Assembly: GCA_023052935.1 (NCBI GenBank)
Contig: CM041292.1
Span: 135,298,951-135,362,950, forward strand
Direction: 5' to 3'
Source of the DNA: Piezodorus guildinii
Taxonomy: Eukaryota; Arthropoda; Insecta; Hemiptera; Pentatomidae
Length of the DNA stretch: 64,000 nt
Of this stretch, positions 61,181 through 64,000 are shown one piece after another. The notes beneath the pieces were generated by a model. That model worked only from the letters and a program-made list of their open reading frames with translations, was not told the origin of the DNA and ran no database searches. Each line of letters opens with the position of its first letter. The stretch's first letter is position 1. The position numbers and the translations under genes are program-made.

Positions 61181-62850
61181 CTATATTTTATTAAATAGTA
61201 GGTGTTTCTTAAGAAACCTGAACAGCGCCGAGATGTTGTTTTCATTATCGGAAAGTATGAAGGATATATTAGGTATAAGCCCAAATTTGTTTAAACCTGT
61301 CCTATAAGAAAGGCATTCTTCTAAAATGTGGCTGATGGTCAGGATACTGTTACAATGTGGGCACTTAGGAGGTGGTTGCTTGGTAATGAGATGAAGATGG
61401 GTCATGTTAGTGTGGCCAATCCTCAATCTGGCCAGGACAACTTCTTCTCTGCGGTTTGAGCGACATGATGAGGACCAAGGCCCCACTTTTGTTTTGACGA
61501 CTTTCAGTTTGCTAGCAGGACTCTCGTCCCACATGGACTGCCAGGCAGCCGATATTTCCTTACGGAGCGTCTGAGACATATCTCGCGGTGTTAGGATAGC
61601 TACACCTTGACCCGGAAGGGTGAGCGCCTGTTTGGCGGCCCTATCCGCCAGCTCATTACCCACTATCCCCACATGGCTTGGGATCCAAATAAAGCATACT
61701 GTCTTTTCCAATTCTCGGAGCATATGGATATATCGGTGTATCTTTAGGACGAGAGGTTGGGGAGAGTACATGCTATTTAAACCTTTTAAGGCACTCAGTG
61801 AGTCGGTAACTATGGTGATTGAGTGTGAGGGAACTGACATAGCGTAGTGTAAAGCTGAAACTATTGCTTGAAGCTCCGCAGTATAAATGTTACATAGTTT
61901 ATGTAATTTTATTTTGTGTGTCGAGTTGTGTGTAACGAATGAGCAGGCTGTAGATTCTTCTGATTTTGATCCATCTGTATAGATTAAAAAGGTATCCGGA
62001 AGAGTATGGAGCAGAGTGGTAAATTCATTTTTGTATTCGGAAGGGGAGGTATTGGTTTTGAGTAATCGTGACAAGTCAAGCATAATATTGGGGGGTTTGT
62101 GAAGCCACGGAGGGTTTAGAGGTTCTGGTTTGCAGATAGGTAAGCTTTTAAGGAAATCGATGGCGGAAGACATTCTTTCTGTTAAAGGGAGGGTTGAGTT
62201 AGGTTTGTTTCTAAAAGCATTTGTGAATTTTGGTTTAAATATGGAGCTATGGGTAGGATGATCAGGTTGGAGAATTAATTTCGATATATAGTTCACAGCT
62301 AGTTTTTTTCTTCTAAATAAAAGCGGAGGTATACCTGCTTCGGCGCATAAACTAAGAACTGGGCTTGTTCGGAAGGCCCCGGTTGCGTTTCTGATGCCCA
62401 TATGGTGCACTGTATCTAGCTTATTTAGAGTACGAAAACGAGCCGATCCATAAACAAAGCATGCATGATCTAATTTGGAACAAACTAAATGTTGGTAGAT
62501 CTTAAACATCGTAGAGCGATCGGATCCCCAGGAAGTATTGCTAAGGTATCTTAATATAGTAAGTTTTTTTGTTGTAGCCGATTTAAGTGCTGAAACGTGT
62601 GGTTCCCATGATAGTCTTTTATCGAACGTCAACCCCAAAAATTTATGACTATTTGTATAAAGAATGGGAGAATTTCCGAGGTAAAGTGTAGGAGAGGCGG
62701 GAGTATTTCTTTTCCTGCTGAAATGGAGAGCTCTGGTTTTTTCGGAGGAGAATTCGAGATCAATGAAATGTGACCAGTTGTTGATGCGATTAATAGCGTC
62801 TTGTAGCTTGTGCTGTATAAGTAGTAACGTTTCCAGAACGGCAGGCAATG
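61181..62850 (-). CDS. I-group LINE ORF2, C-terminal part: RT thumb, RNase H, CCHC
   Basis: Continues the RT after the catalytic block: LQDAINRINNWSHFIDLEFS, KFLGLTFDKRLSW, then LDHACFVYGSARFRTL. The RNase H domain follows: IYTDGSKSEES, YTAELQAIVSAL, IVTDSLSALKGL and IPSHVGIVGNELADRAAKQA, with all four acidic positions present. The end has CPHCNSILTISHILEEC, a zinc-knuckle-like motif. RNase H would remove element RNA after first-strand synthesis. The true beginning in this frame is the phase change near 62835-62850; the nominal open frame reaches 62947. Confidence 0.88.
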
Positions 62851-64000
62851 GCGAAATCATCTGCGAACAGCATCGGTTTGACACCTCGAGGTAGGTTGAG
62901 CCCCAGTTCGTTGATAGCGAGGCAAAACAAAGTCGGACTAAGCACACAGCCTTGTGGAACTCCTTTCATCTGTTCTTGGTTCGCAGACAGTTCGCATCCT
63001 ATCCTAATTCTAAAGAAACGATGTTGAAGGAATTCCTGTATGTAATGAAATAGATGACCATGTATCCCATTGGACGAGAGTTTGCTGAGGATCACTGAAT
63101 GGTTAATGTTATCAAAAGCTTTAGTCATGTCGAAGAATATGGCTATTAGTTGCTGGGAATTGATAAAGGCGTATTGGATTTCGGTTTCAAGTGTGACTAG
63201 GTGATCAACTGTGCAGCGGCCTTTGCGGAATCCAGATTGAAATGGTTGAAGCAAATTGTTGTTTTCTATCGTCCACATCAGTCTTTTGTTTACCATACGC
63301 TCCATAATTTTGCTCAAACAACTAGTGAGGAATATGGGGCGATAGCTGTTGAGTAAACGCTTATCTTTTTCATTTTTTGGAATAGGGATGACAAATGAGT
63401 GACGCCAGAAATTCGGAAATTGTCCCGTGGACCAAACATGATTATAATAATTAAGCAGCCATGTAAGCGTATTGCTAGGTAGATGTTTAATCATGTCATA
63501 ATGGACCAGATCGGGGCCAGGAGTGGATCCTTTAACGGAGGACAAAATATTTTTTAGTTCCCACTTTGAGAACGGGATATTATAATTGGCGGAGTCATCA
63601 TGTATACTTCTATTCACATAATCTATGACTTCACAATCGTTATTGCTTGAGCCAGAGGTGTAGATTTCAGAAAAGAAATTGCCAAAAGCATCTGCGACGG
63701 TTTTAGGATCGTCGGAGAGTTGTCCATTGATGAGGATGGTGTAACGTGTTGACGAAGAGGATTTAGTGATCTTACGAATTTTTTTCCAGATTTGAGTTGA
63801 CGTCGTTGACGAATTTATGGAGCTTATATATTTTTTCCATGATTCGCTTTTGCTCAGATTGATTATTCTTCGGCAAAGAGCTCTCTGCCTCTTATATTCT
63901 ACTAGATTTTCTGAGGTCATACATTTTTGGAATTTTTTGTACGCTTTTCGACGATCTCTGATCGCTTCCCTGCAAGCATCGTTAAACCAAGGTACGGGTG
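62840..64000 (-). CDS. I-group LINE ORF2, RT N-terminal part (partial)
   Basis: Open from the window edge (WFNDACREAIRDRRKAYKKF near 63920-63990, the usual linker after the endonuclease) through the RT core: NSYRPIFLTSCLSKIMERMV, FRKGRCTVDHL, AIFFDMTKAFDNI, KGVPQGCVLSPTLF and the catalytic MLFADDFAIACRSGN. Reading then passes to the other frame. The annotated ATG at 63920 is internal and not a real start. Confidence 0.88.

Larger units (their letters stand above)
61001..64000 (-). mobile_element. I-group LINE with RNase H, running off the window
   Basis: The minus-strand element ends in a short CAA-repeat tail (61001-61014 on plus). It encodes RT, RNase H and a terminal CCHC motif. The endonuclease and ORF1 lie beyond base 64000. 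Only one frameshift is seen in about 2.8 kb of coding sequence, so the copy is fairly young. C-terminal RNase H suggests the I group; the exact clade is uncertain. Confidence 0.88.

Noticed and set aside
1..64000. CRISPR arrays, bacterial operons, rRNA genes, phage or plasmid features.
   Set aside because: Repeat structure, TE content and gene organisation are eukaryotic; no spaced direct-repeat arrays or rRNA-like stretches seen.

Overview
This window looks like AT-rich arthropod (probably insect) nuclear DNA. The Jockey-clade LINEs, an I-group LINE with RNase H, Ty3/gypsy elements with tRNA-Phe-like and tRNA-Leu-like primer sites, and several tRNA-derived SINE families all point that way. 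I cannot name the species. I found no host protein-coding gene, rRNA gene or convincing stand-alone tRNA gene. The window reads as a gene desert or a very large intron filled with transposable elements, and every long coding frame belongs to a retrotransposon.

Layout. 1-9.4 kb: a SINE end, LINE debris, one copy of an unclassified repeat family (family A) and non-repetitive AT-rich DNA. 9447-14871: a Ty3/gypsy element (Gypsy-1) set inside a TA microsatellite, with gag, protease-RT-RNase H and integrase frames, a UGA between gag and pol in the same frame, a one-base frameshift before integrase, and a 67-bp deletion in the 3' LTR. 15-23 kb: LINE fragments, two family A copies in inverted orientation, a SINE, and a 100-N assembly gap (23202-23301). 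About 23.4-28.07 kb: a Jockey-clade LINE whose two ORFs both look intact and are joined as TAAATG. 28467-34508: a second Ty3/gypsy element (Gypsy-2) with 562-bp LTRs that look identical and a perfect CTAT target duplication. Its coding part is badly damaged, but it carries an N-terminal SAP-like segment in Gag and, after the integrase C-terminal region, a macro (ADP-ribose-binding or -hydrolase) domain.

34.5-60.8 kb: mostly unique AT-rich DNA with scattered SINEs (four families), 5'-truncated LINE copies (some with perfect target duplications), family A copies, a 42-bp tandem repeat inside an open frame, a perfect 21-bp-arm palindrome, and about a dozen 200-450 bp islands of higher sequence complexity. 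Those islands have no durable ORF and could be conserved regulatory DNA. 61.0-64.0 kb: the 3' two thirds of a minus-strand I-group LINE (RT, RNase H, CCHC) that interrupts an older plus-strand RT fragment and runs off the window.

The elements do not act together as a pathway. The window shows layered retrotransposition. Gypsy-2, the full-length Jockey element and two tiny LINE tails appear young. The most unusual item is the macro-domain gypsy element, a defective copy with matching LTRs, which suggests it was mobilised in trans by an intact relative elsewhere in the genome.
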